DNA of 64,000 bases from Atrichornis clamosus (lineage: Eukaryota > Chordata > Aves > Passeriformes > Menuridae). Below the pieces are notes generated by a model that searched no databases, was not told the origin of the DNA, and was given only the letters and a program-made list of their open reading frames with translations. Below, one piece after another: positions 37,301 through 48,420 of this stretch; the stretch's first letter is position 1, and the number at the start of each line of letters is the position of its first letter. The stretch is from the NCBI GenBank assembly GCA_013400975.1, contig WBMZ01003473.1, positions 62,001-126,000 on the forward strand, in the 5' to 3' direction. The position numbers and the translations under genes are program-made.

Positions 37301-38730
37301 TTCCTTGCCACCTTTTGTGACATTTATAATTAACATATTGATAGAGAAAAAAAGTTGAAAGCTTTGAGTTTAACAATATTTGAATTTCCTTTTCAAAAAA
37401 TTTTCATGCTGAATAAAATATGTGTTTAGCAAGAGGCACTCCTGACCTCCATACAAACAGAGGACAGAAAATATATATTTTGTTTCTAAGACATAGTTGA
37501 AAAAAGAAAACATTTTATCAACAAACTGTTTGGATTTGCAGATTCTCTTCTTCAAATGTTACTTCTACTCTCACTCTGTATCCCTATTAGAAAGATGAGA
37601 TGCCTTAAGAAAATAAGTTATATATAAAAGGTTTCATTGTCCCTTTCTGTATTCCCATTTTCAAGTAAATTACTCCCTCTCATAGCATCCTGGGCAAAGC
37701 ACCTTGCAATTGTATGTTTACTAGAAAGAAGGGGTAAAAATCCAACAGCTATCAATACATACTATTAAATTTCAGGTGGAAATACTCCCTTTTATGTAAT
37801 ACTTAACTGCCTGACAGACATTACGGCTATTGACCAATTTGTCTAAGTCTAAGGTTAAGGCCGTGCTAGAACATGCCACTGCTACTCTTATTAAACTCTT
37901 TTCTAGATTAGTGAAACCCGCTAAAATAAGAACGTAATGCAGGTGATGGGTGTTTATCTTAGGTGATATAATGGTAAGAATAAAATTGTGTGTTTTCATT
38001 TTTAAAGGAAACAATTATTTAATGTTAGATTGGATCTGTGGGTATGTGCATATAAAACTATTAATAAACCCTCTGCTATAAGCTCCATTTCAGCAGCCAA
38101 TGATAAGGAATTCAGACTTCTGGGCTCTGTAACCCTTTCTGTCACTGATTTCTTATGAAACTTTGTGGAAGTGAACAGGTTGAGAAGTCAGGATTTAAAT
38201 AATCCTTTTTTCTGGTGGCTGGTGCTTTTTTTCTTGTGACAGAGAGGGACACTGTTCTACAGACCTCGTTTGCAGCCCTTTGAGGAGGCCTATACAGCAG
38301 GTATGTGGGTAGCTTCTGGCTGGCCCTATTTATTTTGGTGACAGTATCATCTTAGGCAGTGCTTTCTGCCATTCATTTCTGTGCCCATCTCATCCCTTAT
38401 TTGAGAAGGAAAGATGTTTGTGAATTTGCAGAGCAGATTGTCAGACTGGTCCAGTTTTTGGTTTTGATTTCTGTTTCTCTAGTTTCCCGGTGTCCTTCTC
38501 CATAAACACAGTGCAGTCACTGCAGCTCAGAAGTATAGTTAGTCATGGTTCTTGGGATAACTGCTGAATGATTAAAGCAGTTAAGTGCCAAATTTCTATT
38601 TAAATATAAAGTGCCATACCTCCAGCCCACAAAAACTCTTCCTCCCCTCTGTCAGCAGAGCGCTTCCGAGCCCATCAGGGTACACTAGCCTAGAGATGAC
38701 ATGTAACTGATTTATTTTGAATATCCATTT
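31383..38730. other. Unique AT-rich DNA, no gene seen
   Basis: More than 7 kb without a recognisable exon or repeat family. The 33540-33740 stretch is slightly G+C-richer. The longest frame is 125 codons (35260-35637, plus), of unknown identity and rich in His, Ile and Phe. Frames elsewhere are short and on both strands, as expected by chance in AT-rich DNA. Confidence 0.5.
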
Positions 38731-40725
38731 CACAGAATAATAGAATCATAGAATTGTTTGGATTGAAAGGCTCCTTTACCTAGATTATTTAGTTTCAAAT
38801 TCCCATGCCATTTGTATGGATGCCATTCACTAAACCAGGTTGCTCAAGGTCCCTTATAACCTGGCCTTGAACACTTGACCATGAATTGGGCATCCACAGC
38901 TTCTTTAGGCAACCCATTCCTGTGCTTCACCAAACTTTGAGTAAAGAATTCCTTCCTGACATCTAAAGTAAACCTGCTCTCTTTCAGTTTAGAATCATTG
39001 CCCCTTGTCCTGTCACTATCTGCCTGTATAGAAAGTCCCTCTCTCTCTTTTTTTGTAACCTCCTTTAAAGTACTGGAAGCCTGCAATTAGGTCTCCCCAC
39101 AGCCTTCTCTTCTCCAGGCTGAACAACCCCAGATATCTTCATAGGAGAGGTGCTCCACCACTCTGATCATCTTTGTGGCCTCTTCCCTTGATCCACTCTA
39201 ACAGATCCTTGTCTTATGTTGCGGATCCAGAGCTGGATGCAGCCTTCCAGGTCTCACGAGGGCAGAGTAGAAGGATAGAATCATCTCTGTCATCCTGTTG
39301 GCCACACCTCTTCTAAACGTGATGGGCCTTCTGGGCTGCAAGCACACACGGCCAGGTCATGTCCAGCTTTTCATTCACAAGAACATCCAAGTCCTTGTCG
39401 GGGCTGCTCTCAATGTCTTCCTCTCACAATCTATTCTCATGTTTGGGTTTTTCCTGACACAGATGCAGCAACTTAGACTTGGTGAGCTTCATGAGGTTCT
39501 ATGGGCCCACTTCTCAAATCTGTCTGGGACTCTTTGGATGGCATTCCCTCCCTCTGTTTTGTCAACTGCACATTTTGGCTTCCTATCATCTGCAACCTTG
39601 CTGAGGGTGCACTTGAGCCCACTCTCTGTGTCATTGTTGAAGATGTTTAAGAATACTAAGCCCAGGACAGAGCCCTGAGGGACACCACCCATCACTGGCT
39701 GCCTCCTGAATAAAAAGCCTTATACTGTGTGTATTGACTACCCTCTCTGGCTGTGCCCATCCAGCCAATTGCTGTTTCATTGAATAGTTCATCCATCAAA
39801 TCCATGTCTCTCCAATTTGGACTCAAGGATATAATGTGGAACCATATCAAAGACCTATTAGAAATCTAGGTACATGATATCAGTTGATCTTCCCTTGTCT
39901 ACTGTTGCAGTCACACCATTATTAGATGACCACCAGATTGGTCAGGCAAGATTTGCCCCTAGTAAAGCAGCGCTGGTTACCTTGGATCACATCCTTGTCT
40001 TTTATATGCCTTAGCATATCTTCCAGGATGATCTGTTCCATAGTCTTCCCCAGGTGAGGCATACTGGTGTGCAGCTCCCTTGATATTCCATTCTCCCCTT
40101 TTTAAAAAGAGAAGGAATGTTTCTCTTTTCTCAGTCACCAGAGATTTTGCCTGACTGTCATGGCTTTTCAGATATGATGAAGAGTGTCTTGGCAACAGGA
40201 CCCTGTAGTACATGTTATTTTGTCCCAGGGAATTGTGACTATTCAGTTTCATCAATCGATCCCAAAACTTCTCCTAGCTTACAGTGGGAAGGATTTCACT
40301 CCCAAAACACCCACCCACAGGTCTGGGAAATTGAGAAATGTGGAAAGCTTGACTGCCAGTGAAGACTAAGGTGAAGAACTCGTTGAGTACCTCAGCCTGC
40401 TCCGTATCCACCCCTACCAGTTCACCTTTCTTGCTTATTAGAGGAGTACACTCTCCTTGGCCTTTCTTTTCTGACCTATAAGTTTATAGAATCCCTTCTT
40501 GTTGTTCATGTTCCTTGCCAAGCCTTTGTCCAGCTTTGCCTTGGCTTTCCTGATCTCATCCCTACACATTCAAATCACATCACTGTACTCACCACAGGTC
40601 ACCTCTCCCTGCTTCCACTGGCTGTGCATTTCTTTCTTCTCAGTTTGAGGAACAGATTTTGCTCAGTCATGCCTGTTTCTGACCTGCCTAGCTCAAAGTC
40701 CTCCACATCTAGGCATTTCCACATG
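38731..40725 (-). mobile_element. CR1 LINE fragment, about 2 kb, 5'-truncated
   Basis: The largest repeat in the window. On the plus strand it begins with the reversed 3' tail (CACAGAATAATAGAATCATAGAATTG). It then shows the 3' UTR (GGCATCCACAGC, CAACCCATTCCTG), the end of ORF2, and the reverse-transcriptase domain. It reaches the linker upstream of the reverse transcriptase near 40360-40720 (GAAGAACTCGTTGAGTACC, CTTCTTGTTG). It is more diverged from the CR1 consensus than the 26.3-kb copy and differs at its tail, which suggests another, older subfamily. Its 5' boundary is approximate. Confidence 0.9.
39280..40700 (-). pseudogene. Relic of CR1 ORF2 reverse transcriptase
   Basis: Minus-strand frame 39489-39695 reads GVPQGSVLGLVFLNIF followed by LSKVADDRKPK. 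This is the CR1 reverse-transcriptase core in which the ADD of the catalytic F/YADD box is still present, although the preceding aromatic residue is replaced by Val. Another frame, 39977-40255, carries remnants of the finger region ([17 protein letters not shown]). Several frame changes and stops lie between the pieces, so the relic is inactive. Confidence 0.85.
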
Positions 40726-41600
40726 ATCATATTCTGTAAATTAAAACTTATTTTGTTCTATTTTATTTTTGGAACAATTAGGTTTAAGAACTATGAAAAT
40801 ATCTGCAATGAAAAGTTCAAGGAGAAAGGATTTGCTGCTTTCACACATCTTTGGGCCCAGACTTGCACTTTGTACTTGAATGAAATTCCCTATCACATAG
40901 GACAAAACTCTCTAATGTCAACAAAGTTGACCTGCTTGACACCTTTTCAGACAAAATGTCTGGCTTCTCAAAAATCAACTGATTTCAGTTCTTAAACAAA
41001 ACAACTGCTTCCTTCACCTGATTTCAAGAGGAACTTTGCCAGCAAAATACCTGCAGAAGTGGCCCCTTTGTGTCTACCCAGCCTTGAATGATTGCTGCTT
41101 AGCAATTTCTCTTAAGAAAACTGTGCATAGTCAAAGTTAGACAATGGGGAAAACAATGAATATGACTGACTTTGAGATCTCTGAGCGCCTTTGCTATGCT
41201 GCCACCAATGTACACAAGAAAGGAGCTATATATGGGACCATATGAGGTGATCAAAACATTAACCAGACATTTTAACCGTTTTTCAATATTCTCAGTCCCG
41301 AGTGTGTGTTTGAAAGAAATGTGCTACTTGGAGCAAAGCCATTTTTTAGTGTGTGCGTCCTGTATCTTTGCTTACTCATGGCGGTGGTGGTGACAGAAGT
41401 GCTGACGGCAGTCCCAGAAGCAACACTAGAAATACCTCCCTCTCCCTTCCTTGCATTCAAAGCTAATCCAGAGACCTGTGAACGAGCGATGTGTAATTTT
41501 ATAGCAGCTTGCTTCTCCAGAAACTAGCACTGCAATGCATAACTTTATGGTTATCTTTCCTAAATGTACACTTTAAATGATAATTAAGTCATAAATATTT
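40726..41600. other. Unique DNA, no gene seen
   Basis: Contains several 60-120-codon frames on both strands without known domains. The part from about 41040 to 41550 is evenly textured and may be a conserved non-coding block. No specific motif supports a firmer statement. Confidence 0.45.
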
Positions 41601-41940
41601 GAGGGCCAGATTTTGATACTGTTCCTTGCCATGGCAGACTGTGCAGGGGAAGCCTGCCTCCTGAGGGGCATGACTGCGCCTGGGCACCCCTGGGAGGGAG
41701 CGCCTCTGGCTGGGAGCCCAGTCCTAAGGGGTTGCAGTCCCTTACTGTGCCCCTCTGGGATGCCTCGCTTTTCTTGAGCTCTGTGAGCATGCCATGATCC
41801 AGGCTGTAAACTCTGTCACCCTGGCTGTGCTGCAGATCTACCTGCTCCCAGATGCTGCAGGCAACTTGAGGTCTGAACCCACATATGGCCAAGTGCACTG
41901 CCCCATCTCGGGACTGTGTGCGTCACTGCTTCCATTGGGA
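41601..41940. other. G+C-rich pocket of unknown origin
   Basis: Strikingly G+C-richer than its surroundings, with words such as CCTCCTGAGGGGCATG, GGGCACCCCTGGGAGGGAG and CTCCCAGATGCTGCAGG, but with only a few CpG dinucleotides. Frames exist on both strands (minus 41584-41898, 104 codons; plus 41794-42042, 82 codons) with no recognisable family. It could be an old repeat, part of a non-coding transcript, or a small regulatory island. It opens with GAGGGCCAGATTTTGATAC, which faintly recalls the ancient repeat noted at 2584. Confidence 0.4.
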
Positions 41941-42189
41941 GAATCAACGTTATTCATGCATCTTAAACTCCCAGTTCCTATGAGCCATCTTATTTACAGG
42001 ATGATATTTATTTATAGCTGTTTCATAAAGTATAAACACTAAAAAGCATAGTTGTATTTGTGTGTGTGTATGTGCACCTCCCTGCCTGTGTACACATACA
42101 AATCAAAGTATTAAACCCATATCTGGTAGGTATGTCAGATTATTTTCAATCCATTAACCGAATCTGAAATACCTTTAAAAATAAATTAT
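41941..42189. other. Unique DNA with short GT run
   Basis: A short TG-rich stretch at about 42058-42075 and nothing else. Confidence 0.5.
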
Positions 42190-42700
42190 GTTTTTCTGTA
42201 AGGAAAATTACTAAGTGGGTAATTACTGGAGGCATACTACGCAGTGTGCTTGGTGATATCTGATTCAGGTTTATTAAGAATGTTATTAGTTAGGCAGTCT
42301 TTATAAACACGGCATGCTTTAGCTGCTGACCTACTAATTGCTAGGTCATGCATCTAGTTGTTAGTCACGATGATTTTCTTTCAGGTGATCTGTACAATAT
42401 AGTTGTTTGTGAGATCTAACAAGATCAAAAACCATAGTGAAATGACCCCAAATCAGAAAAGGCTGTATATTACCATGCCATGTGGCTACTTTGAGGTACT
42501 GCTTTCAAAAATATGGCTAAATAAATAATTGAATTACACTGCTACTGCTATTTACTACTAATAATAATGATAATTAACTACTCTGATGCCCAGCTACTGC
42601 CTGTTCGAAGTCACAGTCTCACTGTGTATAGAGATACTTTTTGGCATAATGTGACAAGGATTAGTAGGTAAATCCAAACTAGATTTTTAAAATTCAAGTA
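42190..42700. promoter_or_regulatory. Conserved-element-like block (candidate enhancer)
   Basis: Even composition and frequent homeodomain-type and other short sites (GGGTAATTACTGG, CTAATTGCTAGGTCATGCAT, GATAATTAACTAC), with no simple repeats apart from a short TAATAATAATGATAATTA run. It resembles amniote conserved non-coding sequence by eye. No alignment was possible. Confidence 0.27.
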
Positions 42701-43849
42701 TCTCATCAAAACTACTTACTGAAGTCTGAAGTATTGCCTGACAGTAGTCTCTGCATATAATGCAGAGAGAGTAAAGAACTTTTAAAACTGAAGTAACAAT
42801 TTCATTTGTGAAATGTGTATTTAGTTCGTTAAAAATTCAGCTCCCCACCACTGCATTTAAAAAAATGAAGTATAATGCAAGCAGAAGTTTCTCTACATTA
42901 TTTTTTGTATGCATGTAGTATAAACATGGTAATTAAATCCAGGGATTGATGACTACTGGCACAGAAGTGCTAGCAAGCAGAAAACCCACAGACAAATTTG
43001 CATTTCTTTCCACCTGGCTCTGAATTGAAAGAACTGTGGAAAATTGTGGTTGTGAACGAATCTAGCCATTTTCATGACATTCAGTGCCACAATATCTAAG
43101 AACTTCTCGGTGCGGTATCATGCCTCAAGATATTTTTCCTCATAGCACTCTTATGATACTAAATTTTAGGAGGAGCAACTGTGGATATTGTGATATATTT
43201 AGACTGGTGCAGTACAGAGAAGTGTCTAGTGGTCCAGGCTAGGCACACAGTCTCTTGGCTTGGCACATCCAAGAACCATGGCAACCTTGTCTATTTCCCT
43301 TTCCTTACTCACTCACAAACCCACATTTTAGATCACATTTCATGTCCCTTTCTTGGTGTTTGGTGCAAAATCTCTCCTTTTAACACCATTAGTGTAGGCA
43401 GGGAGAAATTAACAACCAAAAAATAGAATATGGACTAGGGTGGAAAAGTCAACCCATTCTTTATAAAGAAAGCCAGTGAAAGACAGAGGGTTACACACTC
43501 GAAATATTAGCTGAAGGAATTGAAATAAAATTTCCAGTCAAATTATTCAGATATGTGAAATTTATTGTAATATGACAACATACTACTGAGTAAAAACATC
43601 ATTAAAAATTTCTTTTTATTTAGGTCATATTTTAAGTTTTCTGATCTGATCATGTCAATATGCCAGGTATACATCAAAAGAACCATGCTGATATCAGAAG
43701 GCAAACACAACATTTTGTTGTGGGATCTCAAATAGACAGTTGAGAAAATGTTAGTGCAAATGAAAGTATAAACACAAAATTAACATCATTTAAGTTCTTG
43801 TAGGTCATACGCTGTAAAATTAATTTATAAAGCTATTTCAGATTGACCT
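42701..43849. other. Unique DNA, no gene seen
   Basis: The 81-codon frame at 43181-43426 and others nearby match nothing known. No repeat was recognised. Confidence 0.5.
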
Positions 43850-44010
43850 AAATATCAAGCCAAGAGCAGTTCTAAAAGCCTCCGCCTAATCCCTAACACA
43901 GCCAGAGAAGCTGGCATTTTACAACAGTCACTACATGGTATTATTGGCAGCAGTTCTACAAGCAGCACATATTAGACTAATTACCATTAAACTATATTAG
44001 TTTCTGTTGA
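43850..44010. promoter_or_regulatory. Short conserved-element-like block
   Basis: A stretch of non-repetitive sequence with AGACTAATTACCATTAAAC (homeodomain-type TAATTA and ATTA cores) and GCAGCAGTTC. Weak visual evidence only. Confidence 0.22.
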
Positions 44011-44639
44011 TTTCCTGGCTAAAAGTTCAGAAGATCTTACCTTTTTCCATGTGATGTGCTTGCCAGGTTTTACAGAATTCTCAGGACTTCATAAGTAATA
44101 TAACACCTTGTGTGATGTAATTTCAATACAGCAATTGTTTATCACAGAAATGATCCTCAACCTGGCTCTGATCTAAGAAACGTTTGTGAATGCCACTTTG
44201 CCCTTGCCCACCTGTTTTATGTTTCTCCTCCTCCCCTTATCTACCTTTTCCACACAACAAGTCAATCCAAAGTGTGGGCCATTTAAGTGTCACCAGGTCT
44301 GCAAGGCTCGAAAAGCTCTGCCAGTTAACATAAAACAAAATCAGTCGGTTCCATGGAATCACATTTCTCCACCACAAAGAAAAATGAGAGGAGAGGAAAG
44401 GTAGCTTTAGAGTGGGGGTTTGAATGAGGACACTTTGTGAATGTGAATGGAAACTCTACATTCTTTGTTATTTTAACAGGCTGTGTCTGTTCTCCTTGAA
44501 AGAAATTGTATGAGAGAAGATTGGATTAAGTAGTTTTTATTTTATTTCAATGCACTTGTGCACTTTTACAAAGATCAGCTTACTTAGCCATGTAATAAAC
44601 TCTTGTTTTACAATAGTACTAGTGCATATTATACCACTG
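44011..44639. other. Unique DNA with a small secreted-like frame
   Basis: The plus-strand frame 44186-44404 (72 codons) begins with a hydrophobic leader-like segment (FMFLLLPLSTF) and then has three Cys within about 11 residues (KCGPFKCHQVCK). There is no family match, splice context or promoter, so no gene is called. Confidence 0.4.
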
Positions 44640-44900
44640 CAGGTATCCGTAAAGCAGGGAATCAGAGCGGGGAAACAAAACATTTGTTTCTTTGCTGAAT
44701 GAAGCATATATCATTACCTTCAGTCAGTATGTTAGATATAACTTGAACCTTTGCAAGCCAGTCAGAACAATGCCCAGGTGCCAGTTAATCAACTTTGAGC
44801 AATTGTACCTGTTCAGATCACTGCCTAATTCTTTGCAATTAAACATTTGTTAAGCTAGTGTTTATGATAAAAACCCTGAAATTTTGTTAGAGTAAAAATA
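44640..44900. promoter_or_regulatory. Conserved-element-like block with E-boxes
   Basis: Contains a CAGGTG E-box at about 44777 (CCCAGGTGCCAG) followed by AGTTAATCAACTTTG, TGCAATTAAAC and GAAGCATATATCATTACC. The GTTAATCAAC-like word recalls an HNF1-type site. Non-repetitive and evenly textured; conservation is not tested. Confidence 0.28.
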
Positions 44901-47639
44901 ATTTTCAGTCAACATAATGCATAGGAAAATCTGGCTTTTAGTGATCAAACATGATCAGAGACATTTGCAATTTTGTACAGATGTAACCTGCAGAAACAAA
45001 TATAAATACCTTAACAAGTGTGAAAATCATCTGTATTGCTTTTAAATTTTGGAAAAATTATGTCTTGCAAATAACTTATTTAATCTTTCACTAAATTCTA
45101 AAGCCCTTTTTAAGGATTTTATTCGTTTAAAGTTTCTGCTGTATTCCTTATATTTCTGGCTCCTTCTAAACTGCTTCTGGTAGAAACAGTCTCTCCAAAG
45201 TTATTACATTAAGTTACAAATGAATTTTACCAATGTGATGCATTGGCTATAGAGTTTAATGAAAGAAGGTGACCAAGAAAAAGCATATATATCAGCACTG
45301 TAAAGAGTTTAGAGAAAAAAAAAGGCATTAGAAGGTAAGAAAATAATTCTGGGTAAAATATATATGTCCAAAAAAAAAGAATTAAGGTTCAGTAAATCTT
45401 ATTGATGTCCTCTTTTAGAAAGCTAAATGATGTTTTCTGTTACATATCCTTTGTTCTGTCTTTTTTTTGGAGAATAATGTCTTCAGGATCAGATATACCT
45501 ACAGAATTTTAACCCTTTCAAGTGAACACTAAGTTGTGTCTAACACTGTTTAACTATTACCTTTGGAGAACAGAAAATTTAAATTAAGTTTCACTGAAAA
45601 TATTCTGAACCATTCACAAGAATGTTATAATGCAATAAGTTCCTCATATACTTATCATACAAAATTTGATTACTAAAATAAGAATGAGAAATTCCAGAAA
45701 GAAATTTAAGAAGCTGTTGTGATAAGCATAATGATGTTACTATGAGCAGGAAAAAGAGAGAAAAGGAGGAAAAATCTTGCACTTAACAGGATAAAACCTT
45801 AAATTAAGTTAATTTGGTCTTCCACTAAATGGGAGTTCCTATATGGAAGATGAATATGCAGACATTGGATGAAAATACTTTACTTGAATCATGGAAAAAA
45901 AGGAGTTTATAGGAATCAAATAAGATTAATCTTGACAAATTTGAGAGAGAAAGAAATTATTAGATTCTATTAGCAGAGTGATTCCCGCTGATAGAGGTAT
46001 TCTAGAAAGATAAAGCACCACAAAATCTTATGAAAAATGTATTTGTCAATTTTTTCCAACATAATAATGGGTATTTTGAGAAATTCACATATGATACATA
46101 AATATATAATCTGAGTTCTATGGCTGAAGATGAATAAAATATTTGTTAATGGGAAAGCACCAGACTTTATATGTTTACTTCCAGGAGGATGCAGCACCAG
46201 AAAAACATTCATATGCATTTCTCCACTTTTCTGCTGTAGCTTTGTCACTTCATTCTTAATCTGAAACATTTTGTCCAGAGTACCAATGTGTGCAAGTCGA
46301 TCAGAGAAGCATTTATACAGAACTCAATTTAGTTGCTAACAGATTATAAATTTCAATAAATACTGTCACAACAGGTTAATTCTTGGATCTTTCATGTACT
46401 ACACTTGAATTTTGAAAATCTCCAACATTTTCCAATAAATTAAATTATTTAAAATTATTAGAAAAAAAGTTTACAAATGCATGCAACTAAAATGATAAAT
46501 AATACATATGAGAATATTTTAAGGATGTAGTATATTTATGAGTAGAAAAAGCAGTCTCACAAATCATGACAAATAATTTAAAAAGTCATTAGTGAATTAG
46601 AAACTGTTAATGCATTTGATGCCATGAGAGGAGAAAATATAACTGTTTCATCCTCTAAGGCTATAACGAGATTTTTCTTTCTTTTAAAAAAGTATTTTGC
46701 ATGATGATGAGATATAATAGAGCCAACACTCATAGATCATTAATAGAAGAATTTAGGACATGATTTTTTTTCTCTATAACTTGTTATAGTTTCTCGTCTT
46801 CTAGTTGTGTATGGGTATAGGAACACATATTCTAGAATCATCTTCATACTCTGTTAAGACCTTCATTGCCACAACCAGAGAGCACCGTATTGGTAACACA
46901 TTTTGCAACCCCTATACTGGCACATATCATTTGCGTCACTTTCAAAGACTTGTTTTGTTTGTCTCATTTTCTGTTTTAGGGTACAGGCAAGAGCTTTCAA
47001 GGGTGTGCTATGAACAATGTTATCCTGAGATCTATTAATTTCAAGTTTGAATGTACCATGGAAGTTTCTGTTTGATGCCTGGTGTTGTTATTTCTACTTT
47101 TATGTTTTGAAATTACGTTTTAGATCTATTCTCGTATACGAGCACACCCAAGAGAAATATGTCTTATCACTATTGAAAGATAAAGCAATAAATTGAATGA
47201 ATGTGCATAAAATCATCTGATGGTAGAGTAAAATAGGTATTTTAAGGAGAAAAAAGAGGAAAGCTTTATTTTCTGTAGGAGTTAGTCTTGAAACTTGGCA
47301 TCTTTTAGAAGTGTCCTATATCTCCACAAAACATTTATTTAACTTCCAGTTAAGTGTTGCCATTCTTTTACACTAGCTCTAGTAAGACGTTATGGCACTG
47401 TGTGAACAAGGCTAATAAAATCATCATAAATAAGATGAAGAATTCTTCATTTAAAAAACTTCATATATACAACTTTCTAAAGCCATGTCTAATGAATTTC
47501 TGCTGTCAAGTGACCATCTCTATTTATTTCTTGGTGATTCCATTTAGAGACCTGTGTGTAACCAGCAGAGCAATCCCACCCTCCATTTCCTAATTTCTTT
47601 TAGCAGTGTTCTGTAATTTGATTCAGTACAAAAGTATTT
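44901..47639. other. Unique AT-rich DNA, no gene seen
   Basis: Poly-A runs near 45315 and 45372, otherwise unstructured. Frames up to 99 codons (minus 45970-46269) have no recognisable domain. Confidence 0.5.
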
Positions 47640-48420
47640 TTTTAAAGTAATTTTGTCATGAAGGACTGCAACTAATTGCAGCTGTTCCTTCATATTGCAG
47701 CCTGTTCAGGGGACACTCAGCGTCTGTGGAGCCTGGACGGACACCATTAGGAACATGAAGCTGCAAAATCAAAAGGCTTATTTTTATCCCATGTCTGCTA
47801 GATTTTGTGACATTGATGGTAGAGAGTCTATCAAATGGGTGATTGCAGCAGTTTGGAGTATTCAGCTCTGCTTTGCCTGTGGTCTTCAAAGAGCTTGCTC
47901 AGACCCTAGGGTTTACTGGTTTGAACCTGAATTGTTCACTGATTTGGCACATATGCCATAGGAATTTTGCTTGAATACATGGTTCAGGATTAGCCCCAAT
48001 ATTAAGAATCTGCATAATGAACTGTCACAAAGAAATGCTGGCTTTGTCAACCTTGCACAGCTGTACTTTGCATCAGCCAAACAATAAAACAGTCACTGTT
48101 GCCTGGTATTTATGTGCTGAGTGATGTCTGCCTGCCAATTATAGTGCCTGCAAAAACATATATGACTGATGTGGTCATAAGTGGCTGCTGCAACTGGTGT
48201 TTAACGGAGCAGCCTCATGAAAGAAAAAGCACCATTCCTCATATATGCATTGATAACATTTTTTTCTTGAATCAAGCTAGTATAGGGGCATGCAATGCTT
48301 TTCTAAGGTGCAACTATTTGCTTCCAGGTTTTAACATGTAATTTTGTACTCCCAAATCTCTAGCCTTGTCTGTTTTAAGGAAAATAAAGCTAAAAAAGTT
48401 CAAAATTGAACTGCCTGTTG
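47640..48420. promoter_or_regulatory. Long conserved-element-like block (candidate enhancer)
   Basis: Nearly 800 bases of balanced, non-repetitive sequence in an otherwise AT-rich neighbourhood. It carries two open plus-strand frames of 80-88 codons (47695-47961, 48099-48341) that have no protein family. Words such as TTGCACAGCTG, TGCCTGCCAATTATAG, CCATTAGGAACATG and AAATCAAAAGGC look like regulatory sites. It could also be an exon of a non-coding transcript. Confidence 0.3.

Noticed and set aside
39298..39678. 126-codon plus-strand frame
   Set aside because: It is antisense to the CR1 reverse-transcriptase core, which reads on the minus strand.
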